DNA from: Leucobacter sp. 7(1)
GTDB taxonomy: Bacteria > Actinomycetota > Actinomycetes > Actinomycetales > Microbacteriaceae
Reading direction: 5' to 3'
Assembly: GCF_900163635.1 (NCBI RefSeq)
Contig: NZ_FUID01000004.1
Span: 62,001 to 126,000 of the forward strand
DNA length: 64,000 bases
Numbering within the stretch: position 1 is the stretch's first letter; each line of letters starts with the position of its first letter. The position numbers and the translations under genes are program-made. Below the pieces are notes generated by a model. It saw only the letters and a list, made by a program, of their open reading frames with translations. It was not told the origin of the DNA and made no database searches. Positions 16,199 to 27,676 of this stretch are shown here, in pieces.

Positions 16199-17548
16199 AT
16201 GGATGAATTGCGCTTTGTGCGACGCGAGGATCAGACCCTCATCGTCGCAAACGATGCCGACCAGGAGTTCCGACTCGTCGTCGACGATGCGGTGCTCAGC
16301 GAACTCCGCTCGCTCAGTCGCCGCGAGCGGCCCGCCGGGAAGGTGCGGCCCCGCGAGATTCAGGCGCTGATCCGCGCAGGGAAGACCAGAGCGCAGGTGA
16401 TGGCGGAGACCGGACTCGAAGAGGTCGACGTTGAGCGCTACGAGGAGCCCGTTCTGGCTGAGCGGCGATACATCCTCGAGCGCGCGCAGGCTGTCCCCGT
16501 GCGCACCGAAGCGCACACCGACACCGAGGAACGCTTCGGCGCGGTCATCCAGGAACGCCTCATCACCCTGGGGGCGGACGCGAGCGAGTGGGCCTCCTGG
16601 CGCGACGAAGAGGCCGGCTGGATGGTCAGCTTGGAATTCATCTCCCGGGACGTTGCCCACAGGGCCGTCTGGTCCTTCGAGCATCGCAAGGGCACGCTCT
16701 CCCCGATCACCTCCGACGCGGTCACGCTGTCGAAGCAGGGCGACGTGGGAGACCGTTTGATCCCCAAGCTTCGCGCCGTCGACACCGGCGATGGGTCGAC
16801 CCGCTTCGACTCCGGCGCGTTCGAAACGGAGGAAGCGGCGAGTACGGCCGCCGCCGCGTCCGGTTCACCCGAGCAGCAGGCAGATACCGCCGAAGAACCC
16901 ACTTCTCAGGCCACCGCAGAGCCGACCCCCGAGAGCGCGGATGCGGTCTATGAGCGCCGCCGCGAGATCGATCAGCGTGCGATCAAGACCAACGAGACGC
17001 AGCCTGTTGATCTGAGTCAAACCGCAGACCTGCTCGACGCACTCCGCCGGCGCCGTGGCGAACGCGATCAGGAACACCGTGCCGCCGCACTCGCTGACCT
17101 GACGCCCTCGGACGAGCAGTCCGCAGCCTCACCCATGAGCGACAATGCTTCCACGGCAGCGACTGCCCCGAGCGAGGCTCCGAGCGATTCTCCCGCCGAG
17201 CCGACGCCGGGCGCGCGCGCTCGCAGCATTTGGGGTGCGAGCGGGGTGAGCGGTTCCGCCCCGCCCCTCGGATCGCGGGGGCGAGACACGGCTCCGGTGA
17301 CCCGTGTCCCCCAAGCCCCTTCGGAACAGCTCGGATCGAGCGACACCAAGCCCGTACCAGGCCCCGGCGCCCCTGCGGCTCCAAAGTTTCGGGCGGTTCC
17401 TCCGGCGGATGAGCCATCACCAGCAACCCCGGCGACACCGGCGAACACCGAAGAGCCCGCGGGGAAGCCCACAAAGAAGGGCCGTGCGTCGATCCCCAGC
17501 TGGGACGACATCCTCTTCGGCACCCGCAGCGACGACGACCCGAGTTAG
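16199..17548 (+). CDS. sepH: Septation protein SepH
   Basis: A 449-residue homologue of SepH, the actinobacterial division protein that stimulates FtsZ assembly. The conserved N-terminal DUF3071 domain spans about 1-170, from MDELRFVRREDQTLIVAND to WSFEHRKGTLSPI. It contains a helix-turn-helix-like stretch, RPREIQALIRAGKTRAQVMA (50-69). The remainder is a long Ala/Pro/Ser/Glu-rich linker, and the end has the basic-aromatic tail RASIPSWDDILFGTRSDDD, also usual in this family. The gene is divergent from DUF4193 and converges on the phosphodiesterase gene, overlapping its end by four bases. Confidence 0.92.
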   Translation: MDELRFVRREDQTLIVANDADQEFRLVVDDAVLSELRSLSRRERPAGKVRPREIQALIRAGKTRAQVMAETGLEEVDVERYEEPVLAERRYILERAQAVPVRTEAHTDTEERFGAVIQERLITLGADASEWASWRDEEAGWMVSLEFISRDVAHRAVWSFEHRKGTLSPITSDAVTLSKQGDVGDRLIPKLRAVDTGDGSTRFDSGAFETEEAASTAAAASGSPEQQADTAEEPTSQATAEPTPESADAVYERRREIDQRAIKTNETQPVDLSQTADLLDALRRRRGERDQEHRAAALADLTPSDEQSAASPMSDNASTAATAPSEAPSDSPAEPTPGARARSIWGASGVSGSAPPLGSRGRDTAPVTRVPQAPSEQLGSSDTKPVPGPGAPAAPKFRAVPPADEPSPATPATPANTEEPAGKPTKKGRASIPSWDDILFGTRSDDDPS

Positions 17549-18789
17549 GAGGCCGCCGCGACCGCGGCGACCACGGAGGCGAAACCGCTCCCCGCGAGTG
17601 TGCCGCCGAGTGCCAGCGGCACTCCGCGTTCCTCGTCGCTGAACGAACCGTGCTGGCCGATCATTACGTGCGCGCCCGCATCGTCTGTGCTCAGCGTGTA
17701 GGCCACACGTTTCCGTGCGGCGATCATCACATCGCCGAGACGCTCGGCTACGCCTTCGGACATCGGCCCGAACAGTCCAGCCGCGATCGCGTCGTCCCGC
17801 GTAAAGACCCAGGCGCGCTCCTGTTCCGCTGCGGCCCAGCGGTCCCGAACCGTTGCAGGGTCGATCGCCGGGTCGAGGTAGAGTGAGCGAAATCGCGGTT
17901 CCCCACCCACAAGCGCCACGCCTTCGAGTAGCTCAGGCGCGGAGTCGAGCAGCACGTGCTGAGTGGGAGCAACGTCCACGATGCCGTGATCCGCGGTAAT
18001 CGCGACACCCACGTTCCCTGGCAAGGTCCGCAGGAATCCATCGAGCGCGGAGTCAAACTGTTCGAGCCGCCGCACCCATTCTTGGCTTTCCCAGCCGTAC
18101 TCGTGGGCTGCACGGTCGAGTTCGTCGACGTAGAGATACATCACCGTGGGGTCGCCGGTGCGGAGTGCCTGCGAGGCGAGCGCGAAGCGGTCGTCGATCC
18201 GCTGCCCGGCCAGATACTCAGCACCGCTCAGAATCGCCTCCGTCAGGCCTCCGTGAGCGTGCGCAGGCCGACCAATCGTGATCGTGCGTGCGCCCAGTTT
18301 CCGGGCGAGCGGGAACAACGGCTCCGCGAGCTGCCAGGATCGACGATCCGGGATGTGATCCCACTCGCTCAGCGTCGTCACGAGACCGAGTCGCGGGTGA
18401 CGAATGCGATACCCGACGAGCCCGTGTTCGCCAGGAAGCCGGCCCGTGGTGATCGTGGTGAGCGCGGCCCCGGTTGTGGACGGTGCCACGGTCTCGATCC
18501 GGCGCTGCGGGAGAGACGAGAGGGTGGGGGCGTGCCCCTTGCGTGCGCGGAGGTTCGCGTGCCCCAGCCCGTCAACGACAATCAACACGAATGACTGCAG
18601 CGCCGGGAGTGCATCGTTTGGGAACGTCGCAAAGCGCGCCGGATCCGCGGTGTGCGCGTGAGGGCCACCCGCGAACGCGGCGGCGAGAGTTTCTGAGGGG
18701 TCGTGGCCGAGCCCTTGGGCGACGGCGGCGATGCCGCTTGGCAGAATCGCGGCAAGCCTCGCGCCGTTGTCGGCAGCTGTCGGTAGCAT
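17545..18789 (-). CDS. Alkaline phosphatase superfamily phosphodiesterase (type I NPP-like)
   Basis: A 414-residue enzyme of the nucleotide pyrophosphatase/phosphodiesterase branch of the alkaline phosphatase superfamily. The metal-binding Asp is in [12 protein letters not shown] (Asp73), the likely nucleophile Thr in [11 protein letters not shown] (around 105-106), and further ligands are in [10 protein letters not shown] and ITADHGIVD. It should hydrolyse phosphodiesters or pyrophosphates; the substrate is unknown and no signal peptide is seen. The ATG at 18789 is favoured because CATAAT lies 7 bases before it; ATG at 18798 is the alternative. Its start is only 10 bases from that of divergent parC. 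Confidence 0.85.
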   Translation of the reverse strand: MLPTAADNGARLAAILPSGIAAVAQGLGHDPSETLAAAFAGGPHAHTADPARFATFPNDALPALQSFVLIVVDGLGHANLRARKGHAPTLSSLPQRRIETVAPSTTGAALTTITTGRLPGEHGLVGYRIRHPRLGLVTTLSEWDHIPDRRSWQLAEPLFPLARKLGARTITIGRPAHAHGGLTEAILSGAEYLAGQRIDDRFALASQALRTGDPTVMYLYVDELDRAAHEYGWESQEWVRRLEQFDSALDGFLRTLPGNVGVAITADHGIVDVAPTQHVLLDSAPELLEGVALVGGEPRFRSLYLDPAIDPATVRDRWAAAEQERAWVFTRDDAIAAGLFGPMSEGVAERLGDVMIAARKRVAYTLSTDDAGAHVMIGQHGSFSDEERGVPLALGGTLAGSGFASVVAAVAAAS

Positions 18790-18796
18790 GATCTCC

Positions 18797-18802
18797 ATTA
18801 TG
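18797..18802 (-). promoter_or_regulatory. -10 box (CATAAT) of the phosphodiesterase gene
   Basis: CATAAT differs from TATAAT by one base and ends 7 bases before the minus-strand ATG at 18789. It covers the ATG of parC on the other strand. Confidence 0.4.
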
Positions 18803-21250
18803 ACCGAATCGCCCCGTGCACCCCACGAGATCGCCGGTGAACGCATCGAGGACATCGACATCTCCCAAGAGATGGAGGGTTCGTTCCTCGAGTACGCCTA
18901 CTCCGTGATCTACTCGCGCGCCCTGCCCGATGCCCGTGACGGGCTGAAGCCGGTGCAGCGCCGCATCCTCTACATGATGGACGACATGGGTCTGCGACCC
19001 GATAAGGGCCACGTGAAGTCGGCGCGTGTCGTCGGCGAAGTGATGGGAAAGCTACACCCGCACGGCGACTCGTCAATCTACGATGCTCTGGTGCGCATGG
19101 CGCAGAGCTTCAACATGCGCCTGCCACTCGTCGACGGCCACGGCAACTTTGGTTCGCTGGACGACGGCCCCGCCGCCTCCCGGTACACGGAGGCCCGGCT
19201 CGCGGGGTCAGCCCTCGCGATGACCGATTCGCTGCACGAGGACGTCGTCGACTTCGTGCCGAACTACGACAACCAGCTGATGCAGCCCGAAGTCCTCCCT
19301 TCGGCAATACCGAACCTGCTGGTCAACGGCGCGAGTGGAATCGCGGTGGGGATGGCAACAAACCTCGCCCCGCACAACCTCATTGAGGTTGTCGACGGTG
19401 CGAAACATCTGCTGCACAACCCGAAGGCCACTGTCGAGGAGCTCATGGAGTTCATCCCGGGCCCGGATCTGCCCGGCGGCGGAACAATCGTGGGGCTTGA
19501 CGGAGTGAAGGACGCGTACCGGACAGGGCGCGGCGCATTCCGCACCCGCGCCAAGGTTGCCGTTGAACAGTTGGGGCCCCGCCGCACGGGGCTCATTGTC
19601 ACGGAGCTCCCCTACCTCGTGGGCCCCGAGCGTGTGATCGAAAAGATCAAGCAGGGTGTCGAGGCGAAGAAGCTCTCGGGGATCTCCGACGTTGCGGACC
19701 TCACGGACCGCAAGAATGGCCTGCGCCTGGTCATCACGCTCAAGACTGGCTTCGCCCCCGAGGCGGTGCTCGAACAGCTGTACCGGTACACGCCGCTCGA
19801 AGACTCGTTCAGCATCAACTCCGTGGCACTGGTGCAGGGCCAACCGCAGACCCTCGGGCTGCGGGAGATGCTGCGCGTGTTCCTCGATCACCGGATTTCC
19901 GTGATCACGCGCCGTTCGCAGCATCGACTCGCGAAGCGCCGGGATCGCCTCCACCTCGTCGAGGGTCTACTGATCGCGATCCTCGACATCGATGAGGTCA
20001 TCCAGCTGATCCGCACGAGCGACGACTCTGAGACCGCTCGCACTCGCCTCATGCAGGTGTTCGATCTGTCGGAAGCGCAAGCCGAATACATTCTTGAGCT
20101 CCGCCTACGGCGGCTCACGAAGTTCTCGCGGGTCGAGCTCGAATCAGAACGAGACGAGCTCAACGCGGAGATTGCACAACTGCTCGAGATTCTGGGGAGC
20201 GATGCACGGCTCCGGAAGGTAGTCTCTGACGAGCTGGATCAGGCCGCTGTGGCTTGGGGCACGCCCCGACGCACACTGCTCACCGGTGCCGTGATCCGGC
20301 CCACCCGAGCCGCGGCTGCGTCAGCGTCGCTCCAGGTCGCAGATTCGCCGTGCACGGTGCTACTCTCGGCGACCGGCCGCGCGCTCCGCGTGGACCGCGA
20401 CCCCGAAGCGCCGGAGTCCCCGCGTGGAGTCTCTCGGGCGACCAAGCATGGCGCGGTCATGTCGAGTGCGGAGGGAACGGTGCGCGGAGAATTCGGCGCG
20501 GTGCTCTCCGACGGCACGCTCCACCGGTTCACCCCCGTCGACCTCCCGATCGTGCCGGCCGCCAGCATCGCGTTCTCGGCGGGCATGAAGCTGCTCGAGT
20601 ACCTCGGGATCACAGATAAGAAGCTCCGCGTTGTCGGCATCGTGCCCCTCAACAAGGAGCTGCCCATTGGGCTCGCGACGGTGCAGGGAACCGTGAAGCG
20701 CGTCGTGCTGACCGAGCTTCCCGCGAAGCCCTCGTTCGAGGTGATTGGGCTGAAGGCGGGCGACACACTGCTTGCCGCGTTCCCCGCGCCGGACGACACC
20801 GAGTTCGCGATCGTGACGAGCGATGCGCAACTGCTGCGTTTCGACGCTGGATCGGTGCGGCCGCAGGGCCGCCCCGCCGCCGGCATGACCGGGATTCGGC
20901 TGGGCGCGGACGCGCGTGTTGTGTTCGCGGGGGCAGTTCCGGCAGAGGCTGAGGCGCGGGTCGTGACAATCGCCGACAGCTCGATCACGCTCCCCGGCAC
21001 CGACGTGGCAACGGCCAAAATCACCGACTGGGCAGAGATCCCACCGAAGGGTCGCGCAACCGGTGGCGTCAGGATCCAGCGCTTCCTCAAATGGGAAGAC
21101 CAGATCGCTTGTGCCTGGGTGGGCACCGGCGAACCACGCGCGCTGGCGGCAGACGGGACCGCGCGCAAGCTTCCGAGCGAACTCGGCAAGCGCGACGGCT
21201 CCGGGCAGCCCATCGACGGCGCGGCCGCGTACATCGGTGAGGCACCGTAG
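18800..21250 (+). CDS. parC: DNA topoisomerase IV subunit A
   Basis: An 816-residue type IIA topoisomerase A subunit. The catalytic tyrosine is Tyr129 in [10 protein letters not shown]. The quinolone-pocket region reads [15 protein letters not shown] (87-101), with Ser91/Ser92 and an Asp95 where resistance changes usually occur. The C-terminal part carries beta-pinwheel repeats. The matching B subunit is at 22416-24536, separated by a transporter gene; together they decatenate chromosomes, although actinobacterial ParC/ParE assignments rest on family resemblance. The ATG at 18800 lacks a Shine-Dalgarno sequence; TAGCAT at 18784-18789 could be its -10 box with a leader of only a few bases. Confidence 0.93.
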   Translation: MTESPRAPHEIAGERIEDIDISQEMEGSFLEYAYSVIYSRALPDARDGLKPVQRRILYMMDDMGLRPDKGHVKSARVVGEVMGKLHPHGDSSIYDALVRMAQSFNMRLPLVDGHGNFGSLDDGPAASRYTEARLAGSALAMTDSLHEDVVDFVPNYDNQLMQPEVLPSAIPNLLVNGASGIAVGMATNLAPHNLIEVVDGAKHLLHNPKATVEELMEFIPGPDLPGGGTIVGLDGVKDAYRTGRGAFRTRAKVAVEQLGPRRTGLIVTELPYLVGPERVIEKIKQGVEAKKLSGISDVADLTDRKNGLRLVITLKTGFAPEAVLEQLYRYTPLEDSFSINSVALVQGQPQTLGLREMLRVFLDHRISVITRRSQHRLAKRRDRLHLVEGLLIAILDIDEVIQLIRTSDDSETARTRLMQVFDLSEAQAEYILELRLRRLTKFSRVELESERDELNAEIAQLLEILGSDARLRKVVSDELDQAAVAWGTPRRTLLTGAVIRPTRAAAASASLQVADSPCTVLLSATGRALRVDRDPEAPESPRGVSRATKHGAVMSSAEGTVRGEFGAVLSDGTLHRFTPVDLPIVPAASIAFSAGMKLLEYLGITDKKLRVVGIVPLNKELPIGLATVQGTVKRVVLTELPAKPSFEVIGLKAGDTLLAAFPAPDDTEFAIVTSDAQLLRFDAGSVRPQGRPAAGMTGIRLGADARVVFAGAVPAEAEARVVTIADSSITLPGTDVATAKITDWAEIPPKGRATGGVRIQRFLKWEDQIACAWVGTGEPRALAADGTARKLPSELGKRDGSGQPIDGAAAYIGEAP

Positions 21251-21262
21251 TCGATCATCGGG

Positions 21263-21291
21263 CTGGGGTGCGTGCGAGGCACGCACCCCAG
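21263..21291. terminator. Hairpin between convergent parC and the DMT transporter gene
   Basis: A perfect 13-bp stem (CTGGGGTGCGTGC and its complement) with loop GAG, 12 bases after the parC stop. It can serve both strands. Confidence 0.75.
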
Positions 21292-21315
21292 TCAAAACAC
21301 AGCGTCGCCCCAGCG

Positions 21316-22245
21316 CTACAAGCCGATCAGTAGCACGCCAGCCACGACCACAACCGCGGCGAGAATACGCAGTACCGGCCGGGAATCACGGAATCGCCAC
21401 ACCCCGTAGAGCCCCACAAGGATCACGCTGACTTCACGGACGGGGGCAACGAGAGACACGGGGGCGATCGTCACGGCGGTCAACACCAGGATGTAGGACA
21501 GCGGCGACAACACGCCAAACGCCAACAGCGCGCGCCAGTTCCCACGGAGTTCCGGAAGCAGCCTGCTCAGTCCACGGTCCGCTCGACCGTTGTCTCCGCG
21601 CCGGAACAATGCCAGGGTCAAGAAGGGAATCTCGCCCAGCGCACATCCCACCATGAACGCTACGGGGCTCACACCGAACTCAGTCACGACAAAGGTGTCC
21701 CACAACGTATAGGCCGCGATCGCGGTACCCGTGAGCAGGCCGTACCCGATTGAGGGGTCGATCCGGCGCCACCGCCCACGGCGATCCGGGGTTCCGCGCC
21801 CGGCACTCTCCCGCCGCGGCGTACTCCGCCCGATGAGCCCGAACCCCACCACGCCCGCAAGCAGCACACCAATCCCGACAAGCGCAACGGTACCGGGCCG
21901 CTCCCCGAGCACAAGCACCGCCACAAGCACGGCCAGGAGGGGGCCAGAACCGCGCGCGGTCGCGTAGACCGTCGAGAGCTCACCACGCAGGTACCCGCGC
22001 TGGAGCACGAGCATGTAGCCGACGTGCAGCACACTCGACACCGCGATGCCCAGCAGCATTGCCCCGGGGCTCGCGTCCCCGAGCCCACCAGTGAACGGGA
22101 TCAGCCCGGCCCAGAGCGCCGCAGAGCCGAGCGAAGCCCACCACAGGAACGGGACGCCAGATCGGCTTGCGCCGTGAGCGATGATATTCCAGGCCGCGTG
22201 AGCGACGGCGGCGGTCAGGACGAGGAGGAGCGCGGTGAGCGACAT
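21316..22245 (-). CDS. DMT-superfamily (EamA-type) transporter
   Basis: A 309-residue integral membrane protein with about ten hydrophobic segments arranged as two EamA-like halves, split by a polar loop near 145-162 (STPRRESAGRGTPDRRGR). The first half begins LLLVLTAAVAHAAWNIIAHGAS, typical of EamA carriers. Members export or take up small metabolites; the substrate is unknown. The start ATG at 22245 follows AAGG. It lies downstream of parE on the same strand with a 170-base gap. Confidence 0.88.
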   Translation of the reverse strand: MSLTALLLVLTAAVAHAAWNIIAHGASRSGVPFLWWASLGSAALWAGLIPFTGGLGDASPGAMLLGIAVSSVLHVGYMLVLQRGYLRGELSTVYATARGSGPLLAVLVAVLVLGERPGTVALVGIGVLLAGVVGFGLIGRSTPRRESAGRGTPDRRGRWRRIDPSIGYGLLTGTAIAAYTLWDTFVVTEFGVSPVAFMVGCALGEIPFLTLALFRRGDNGRADRGLSRLLPELRGNWRALLAFGVLSPLSYILVLTAVTIAPVSLVAPVREVSVILVGLYGVWRFRDSRPVLRILAAVVVVAGVLLIGL

Positions 22246-22415
22246 GCGGGGAACCTTCTGCTCGCCGCAGGCACGACGAACGGGTTCCTCCAGGCTTTTG
22301 TCCGTTCAGATGACGCCACATCAGGAAATGCGGCGTGGTGTCGCTCGGACCAGTCAGGCACAAAGCCCCGGAACCCTAGACACTGTCAGGACGAGCCTAA
22401 CAGCACACGGCCAAG

Positions 22416-24536
22416 CTAAGCGTCGATGCGCTCGCGATCTAGATCGTCCGCGTTCTCGATGATGAATTCCTTGCGTGGCGCAACTTCGTTGCCCATGAGC
22501 AACTCGAATACCTGGGAGGCGGCGTGAGCGTCCTCAACGCGCACGCGCCGCAGGGTCCGATGCTCGCGATCCATCGTCGTCTCCGCCAGCTGATCCGCGT
22601 CCATCTCACCGAGACCTTTGTAGCGCTGGATCGGTTCCTGATACTTCTTGCCGCGCTTGCGCAGATCAGCAAGCAGTGTGTTCAGCTCGCGCTCACTGTA
22701 GGTGTAGATGACGTCATTCGGCTTACGCCCCGAGTTTTGCACGATCACGCGATGCAGCGGCGGCACCGCAGCGTAGACGCGTCCCGCCTCAAGCATGGGA
22801 CGCATGTACCGGAAGAACAGGGTGAGGAGGAGGGTGCGGATGTGCGCGCCATCGACGTCGGCGTCGCTCATCAGAATCACTTTGCCGTAGCGGGCGGAGT
22901 CCAGGTCGAAATCGCGGCCTGATCCCGCACCGATCACCTTAATGATCGCCCCGCACTCGACGTTGCTCAGCATTTCGGCGACGGAGGCCTTCTGCACGTT
23001 CAGGATTTTTCCTCGGATCGGGAGCAGCGCTTGGAACTCGCTGTCCCGGGCTGGTCTCGCCGTCCCGAGCGCGCTGTCACCCTCGACGATGAAGATTTCG
23101 GTCTCCGCCACGTTCTTTGATCGGCAGTCGATCAGTTTCGCGGGTAGCGAGGAGCTCTCGAGGGAGCTCTTGCGCCGTGCGGTGTCTCGCTGAGCCCGCA
23201 GAGCGATCCGGGCCTTCATCTCCGACACCATCTTTTCGAGCAGGGCACCGGTCTCGGCTTTGTCCTGCTTCTTGGTGGATTCGAAGCGTTCAGTGAGGCC
23301 TGTGGTCAACGCCTTGGAAACAATCTGACGCACGGCCGCGGTGCCGAGCACTTCCTTGGTCTGGCCCTCAAACTGCGGCTCAGGCACGCGCACCGTAACC
23401 ACGGCGGTGAGGCCCGTCAGGATGTCGTCCTTTTCTGGCTTGTCGCTGCCTGCCTTCAACTTGCGGGCGTTTGTCTCAATCTGCTTCCGGAAGAATTTCG
23501 TGAGGCCCTGTTCGAAACCGGTGAGGTGGGTGCCGCCCTTCGGCGTCGCGATGATGTTGACGAAGCTCTGGACGGCGGTGTCGTAGCCGGTCCCCCACCG
23601 AAGGGCAATGTCGACTTCGCACTCGCGTTGCACTTCACGGGACACCAGATGGCCGGTCTCCTCGTCCATGACGGGCACCGTCTCCGTGAAGGTTCCCGAG
23701 TCGGTCACGCGCCAGGTCTCGGTGAGCGGGGCGTCGACCGCGAGGAACTCAACAAACTCCGTGAGGCCACCCTCGTACTCGAAGCGGTGGATCTGCGGTG
23801 CGCCGGTATCGTCGAGCGAGTCCGCCCGCGCATCCGTGATCTCAATGGCGAGCCCCGGAACGAGGAACGCGGTCTGGCGCGCGCGGGCGGTCAATGACTC
23901 CGGCTCGAAGCGCGCGGTTGCGAGGAAGATCTGGGGATCCGCCCAGTAGCGCACTCGAGTGCCGGTGACGCCTTTTTTGACCTTACCGACGACCCGCAGC
24001 TCGGACGAGTCCTCAAACGGTGTGAACGGGCTATCTGGGCCTTCCCCCGCGAAGAGGCCGGGTTCACCGTGACGGAACGACATCGCCCAGGTCTTGCCAT
24101 CGCGGTCCACCTCGACATCAAGCCGGGAGGAGAGCGCGTTCACGACCGAGGCGCCCACGCCGTGCAGGCCGCCAGAGGACGCATATCCCCCACCACCAAA
24201 CTTGCCGCCGGCGTGCAGCTTGGTGAATACAAGCTCCACGCCGGACAGACCGCTCTTCGGCTCAATATCGACAGGGACACCACGCCCGTTGTCGGCAACC
24301 GTCACGCTCCCATCGGCGTGCAGGGTAATGCCGATGTCGGTCCCGTGCCCCGCGAGGGCCTCATCGACCGAGTTGTCGATGATCTCCCACAGACAGTGCA
24401 TCAGGCCACGCGAGTCGGTCGTGCCAATGTACATACCGGGACGCTTCCGCACCGCCTCGAGCCCCTCGAGAACGGTGAGATGACGCGCGGAATAGCTCGA
24501 CTCCGCGGGCTTCCCGGTTGATTTCTGCGTCGCCAC
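22416..24536 (-). CDS. parE: DNA topoisomerase IV subunit B
   Basis: A 706-residue GHKL ATPase subunit. N-terminal landmarks are VLEGLEAVRKRPGMYIG (22-38), the ATP-binding NSVDEAL and VADNGRGVPVD, and GLHGVGASVVNALS. The TOPRIM domain has EIFIVEGDSALG, and DADVDGAHIRTLLLTLFFR holds the metal-binding Asp residues. EGDSALGTA replaces the EGDSAGGSA of classical GyrB, a variant I associate with actinobacterial ParE-like proteins. The GTG at 24536 follows GAGGGG. Its partner parC is 1.2 kb away on the other strand. Confidence 0.93.
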   Translation of the reverse strand: MATQKSTGKPAESSYSARHLTVLEGLEAVRKRPGMYIGTTDSRGLMHCLWEIIDNSVDEALAGHGTDIGITLHADGSVTVADNGRGVPVDIEPKSGLSGVELVFTKLHAGGKFGGGGYASSGGLHGVGASVVNALSSRLDVEVDRDGKTWAMSFRHGEPGLFAGEGPDSPFTPFEDSSELRVVGKVKKGVTGTRVRYWADPQIFLATARFEPESLTARARQTAFLVPGLAIEITDARADSLDDTGAPQIHRFEYEGGLTEFVEFLAVDAPLTETWRVTDSGTFTETVPVMDEETGHLVSREVQRECEVDIALRWGTGYDTAVQSFVNIIATPKGGTHLTGFEQGLTKFFRKQIETNARKLKAGSDKPEKDDILTGLTAVVTVRVPEPQFEGQTKEVLGTAAVRQIVSKALTTGLTERFESTKKQDKAETGALLEKMVSEMKARIALRAQRDTARRKSSLESSSLPAKLIDCRSKNVAETEIFIVEGDSALGTARPARDSEFQALLPIRGKILNVQKASVAEMLSNVECGAIIKVIGAGSGRDFDLDSARYGKVILMSDADVDGAHIRTLLLTLFFRYMRPMLEAGRVYAAVPPLHRVIVQNSGRKPNDVIYTYSERELNTLLADLRKRGKKYQEPIQRYKGLGEMDADQLAETTMDREHRTLRRVRVEDAHAASQVFELLMGNEVAPRKEFIIENADDLDRERIDA

Positions 24537-24744
24537 GTGCTGGGGTCCCCTCTGTTTACTGACCCCCCTACCCTATTCCAGGCCACCGACATTGCCCGCG
24601 TCCCGCACCGTGCAGGCGCAAAGCGTGGCGGGAGTATGCGAAATCGGTACGCGGTGAGCGAACCCGGCACCCCACAATGGGGCATTCCAGAGGAGAACGT
24701 GTTTGGATAGAGGCAACTGAACGAAAGATGGACGGGAGGTCGCC

Positions 24745-24966
24745 ATGACAACTATCGAGCAGGATCAGACCACCACGGTCGCTACCGCGGAACGTCCGCT
24801 CAGCGCACTTGACCGCTGTGATAGCTGCGGCGCACAGGCGTATGTGCGCGCGACGCTGAGCGGAAGCGAATTGCTATTCTGCGCACACCACGCAAACAAG
24901 CACGAGGCCAAGCTTCGCCCCATGGCGGAGTCCTGGCACGACGAGAGCCACCGACTGAACGCGTAG
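24745..24966 (+). CDS. Small zinc-finger-like protein (DUF7455-type)
   Basis: A 73-residue protein. After an acidic, Thr-rich start it reads LDRCDSCGAQAYVRATLSG and then LLFCAHHANKH, giving CxxC and CxxH pairs suited to one zinc ion. Such small proteins commonly sit close to the principal sigma factor gene in actinomycetes, as here. ATG at 24745 follows GGGAGG at 5 bases. A strong terminator hairpin closes the unit. Role unknown; RNA polymerase or nucleic acid binding would be a guess. Confidence 0.8.
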   Translation: MTTIEQDQTTTVATAERPLSALDRCDSCGAQAYVRATLSGSELLFCAHHANKHEAKLRPMAESWHDESHRLNA

Positions 24967-24988
24967 CCTACGCGCACAGCCTATTTCC

Positions 24989-25029
24989 AAGAGAGTCCCT
25001 CTGCCGCGATGCGGTAGAGGGACTCTCTT
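24989..25029 (+). terminator. Terminator after the small zinc-finger-like gene
   Basis: A 19-bp stem with one G-T pair and a 3-base loop, starting 23 bases after the stop codon. It separates this gene from the unrelated membrane protein gene that follows. Confidence 0.8.
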
Positions 25030-25126
25030 CGTTGTGGCCCAAGAAGCACTTCGGGGACCGCAGGAGGCGCTGGCATGAATGCAGATAGAATTGAGAGGTT
25101 TGCATAGGTTAAGTAAAAGGATTTGC

Positions 25127-26188
25127 GTGACTACCACCAAGGAAACAAACCCTCCGGATCCAGAGTCAAACTCGACGGGCACCGAGCCCCCGCGGATCGA
25201 ATCCGAACCGGGACATCCAAGCACGCTCGTGAGCGGAGATGCTCCCGAGGACAAGCTGCCGCTAGCGGGAGAAACCACCACTCCTGCCAAGAGCCAGAAG
25301 AACACTCCGGCTCGACAGAAGCTCTGGGGCATGCCACGTCGCATAGGAATTGCTGTGATAGCAGGACTTGGCGCAGTGCTACTCGCCGCAGGAGCCATCG
25401 TCACCTCGACGACAATTCAACGCGTGCAAGAGGAACGCGCTGAGATCGAAGCGCATCACGCTGAAGCGAGTTCCAGATTCTCGAACGCTTCCGAAGAGTT
25501 CAGCACTACGAAACTTCATGTAGAGCAACTCGTAGAGGAAACATCCCCTAAAGACCTTGGTGCAAGCGAAGCCGACGGAGAGCGCGTCATCGATTCACTC
25601 CAAGGTGCGTTCATTCTTGCGTCCGAGCGGGAGCGGCTTTTGAAAACCGAGCTTCTGGAAGTTGAAGGTTCCTCAAGCGCCGAGCTCCAACGAAACACTA
25701 GCGCCCTCACGTCAGCAGCGGAGAGCCTCGACATGGGTGCCGCGGACCTTCAGACCGCAATCGACACGATCGAGTCAGCACGCGAGGAACAAGCACGCGC
25801 TGTGGCCGAGGCCGAACGGCTCGCTGCGCTCGCCGCTAAGAAGGCGGCAGCCATTCCCACGACGTTCGAGGACCTCTTTCGGGCCGGCGACAGCGTGATG
25901 GGATCGTACTTTCAGTTTGAAGGGAAGATTATCCAAGACGCAGGATCTGGCACGTACCGAGTTTCTATGACCAAGGACCCTGGCTATTCACGGGTCTTCT
26001 GGAAGGATCCGATTCTTGTCAGTGTCACCGGCGAGCCGAACCAGCGTCTCCTCGAAGATGACATCATCACCTTTGTTGGGTCTTCGCTCGGCGTTCAGAG
26101 CTACGAGTCGATCTTCAAACAGTCGATCTCGCTTCCCTTGATTTCAGTTGCAGGCGCCGATATCACCGTGACCGGGCGTGACGGCTAG
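25127..26188 (+). CDS. Unrecognised single-pass membrane protein with coiled coil and beta-rich C-terminal domain
   Basis: A 353-residue protein I cannot assign to a named family. In order: a polar, Pro/Ser/Thr/Glu-rich start (1-65), a basic patch (MPRR), one membrane segment (about 72-95), a long charged helical region likely to be a coiled coil (96-245, Glu/Ala/Leu-rich), and a C-terminal domain (about 250-353) rich in beta strands. In this last part, YFQFEGKIIQ and LEDDIITFVGSSLGVQSYESIF resemble OB-fold-like tRNA_anti-type domains of secreted proteins. The C-terminal side is probably outside. The GTG at 25127 follows AAAGGA. Codon use is less GC-rich than in neighbours, and strong hairpins flank the gene on both sides. 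Confidence 0.75.
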   Translation: MTTTKETNPPDPESNSTGTEPPRIESEPGHPSTLVSGDAPEDKLPLAGETTTPAKSQKNTPARQKLWGMPRRIGIAVIAGLGAVLLAAGAIVTSTTIQRVQEERAEIEAHHAEASSRFSNASEEFSTTKLHVEQLVEETSPKDLGASEADGERVIDSLQGAFILASERERLLKTELLEVEGSSSAELQRNTSALTSAAESLDMGAADLQTAIDTIESAREEQARAVAEAERLAALAAKKAAAIPTTFEDLFRAGDSVMGSYFQFEGKIIQDAGSGTYRVSMTKDPGYSRVFWKDPILVSVTGEPNQRLLEDDIITFVGSSLGVQSYESIFKQSISLPLISVAGADITVTGRDG

Positions 26189-26197
26189 AGTTTCTAA

Positions 26198-26252
26198 CTT
26201 AAACAGTAGGGCCCCCGGACAGCAACACTGTCCGGAGGCCCTACTGTTTAAG
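26198..26252. terminator. Bidirectional terminator between the membrane protein gene and sigA
   Basis: A 25-bp stem with a single mismatch and loop CAACA. The arms start CTTAAAC and end GTTTAAG, so each direction finishes with an A/T-rich base. It lies between convergent genes. Confidence 0.88.
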
Positions 26253-26278
26253 CGCGACTCAAGAGCGTGCGCGACGGC

Positions 26279-27604
<1,326 letters not shown>

Positions 27605-27676
27605 GCAGCCGCCTCTCTCTTTCGAAATGTCGCGCTGTGTCGCCGACGAAACGCCGCCGAGTGCTCACAGCATGAA

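Noticed and set aside
22310-22345. Imperfect 9-bp inverted repeat upstream of the DMT transporter gene
   Set aside because: It has one mismatch, no T run, and no matching copy elsewhere in the window; too weak to call.
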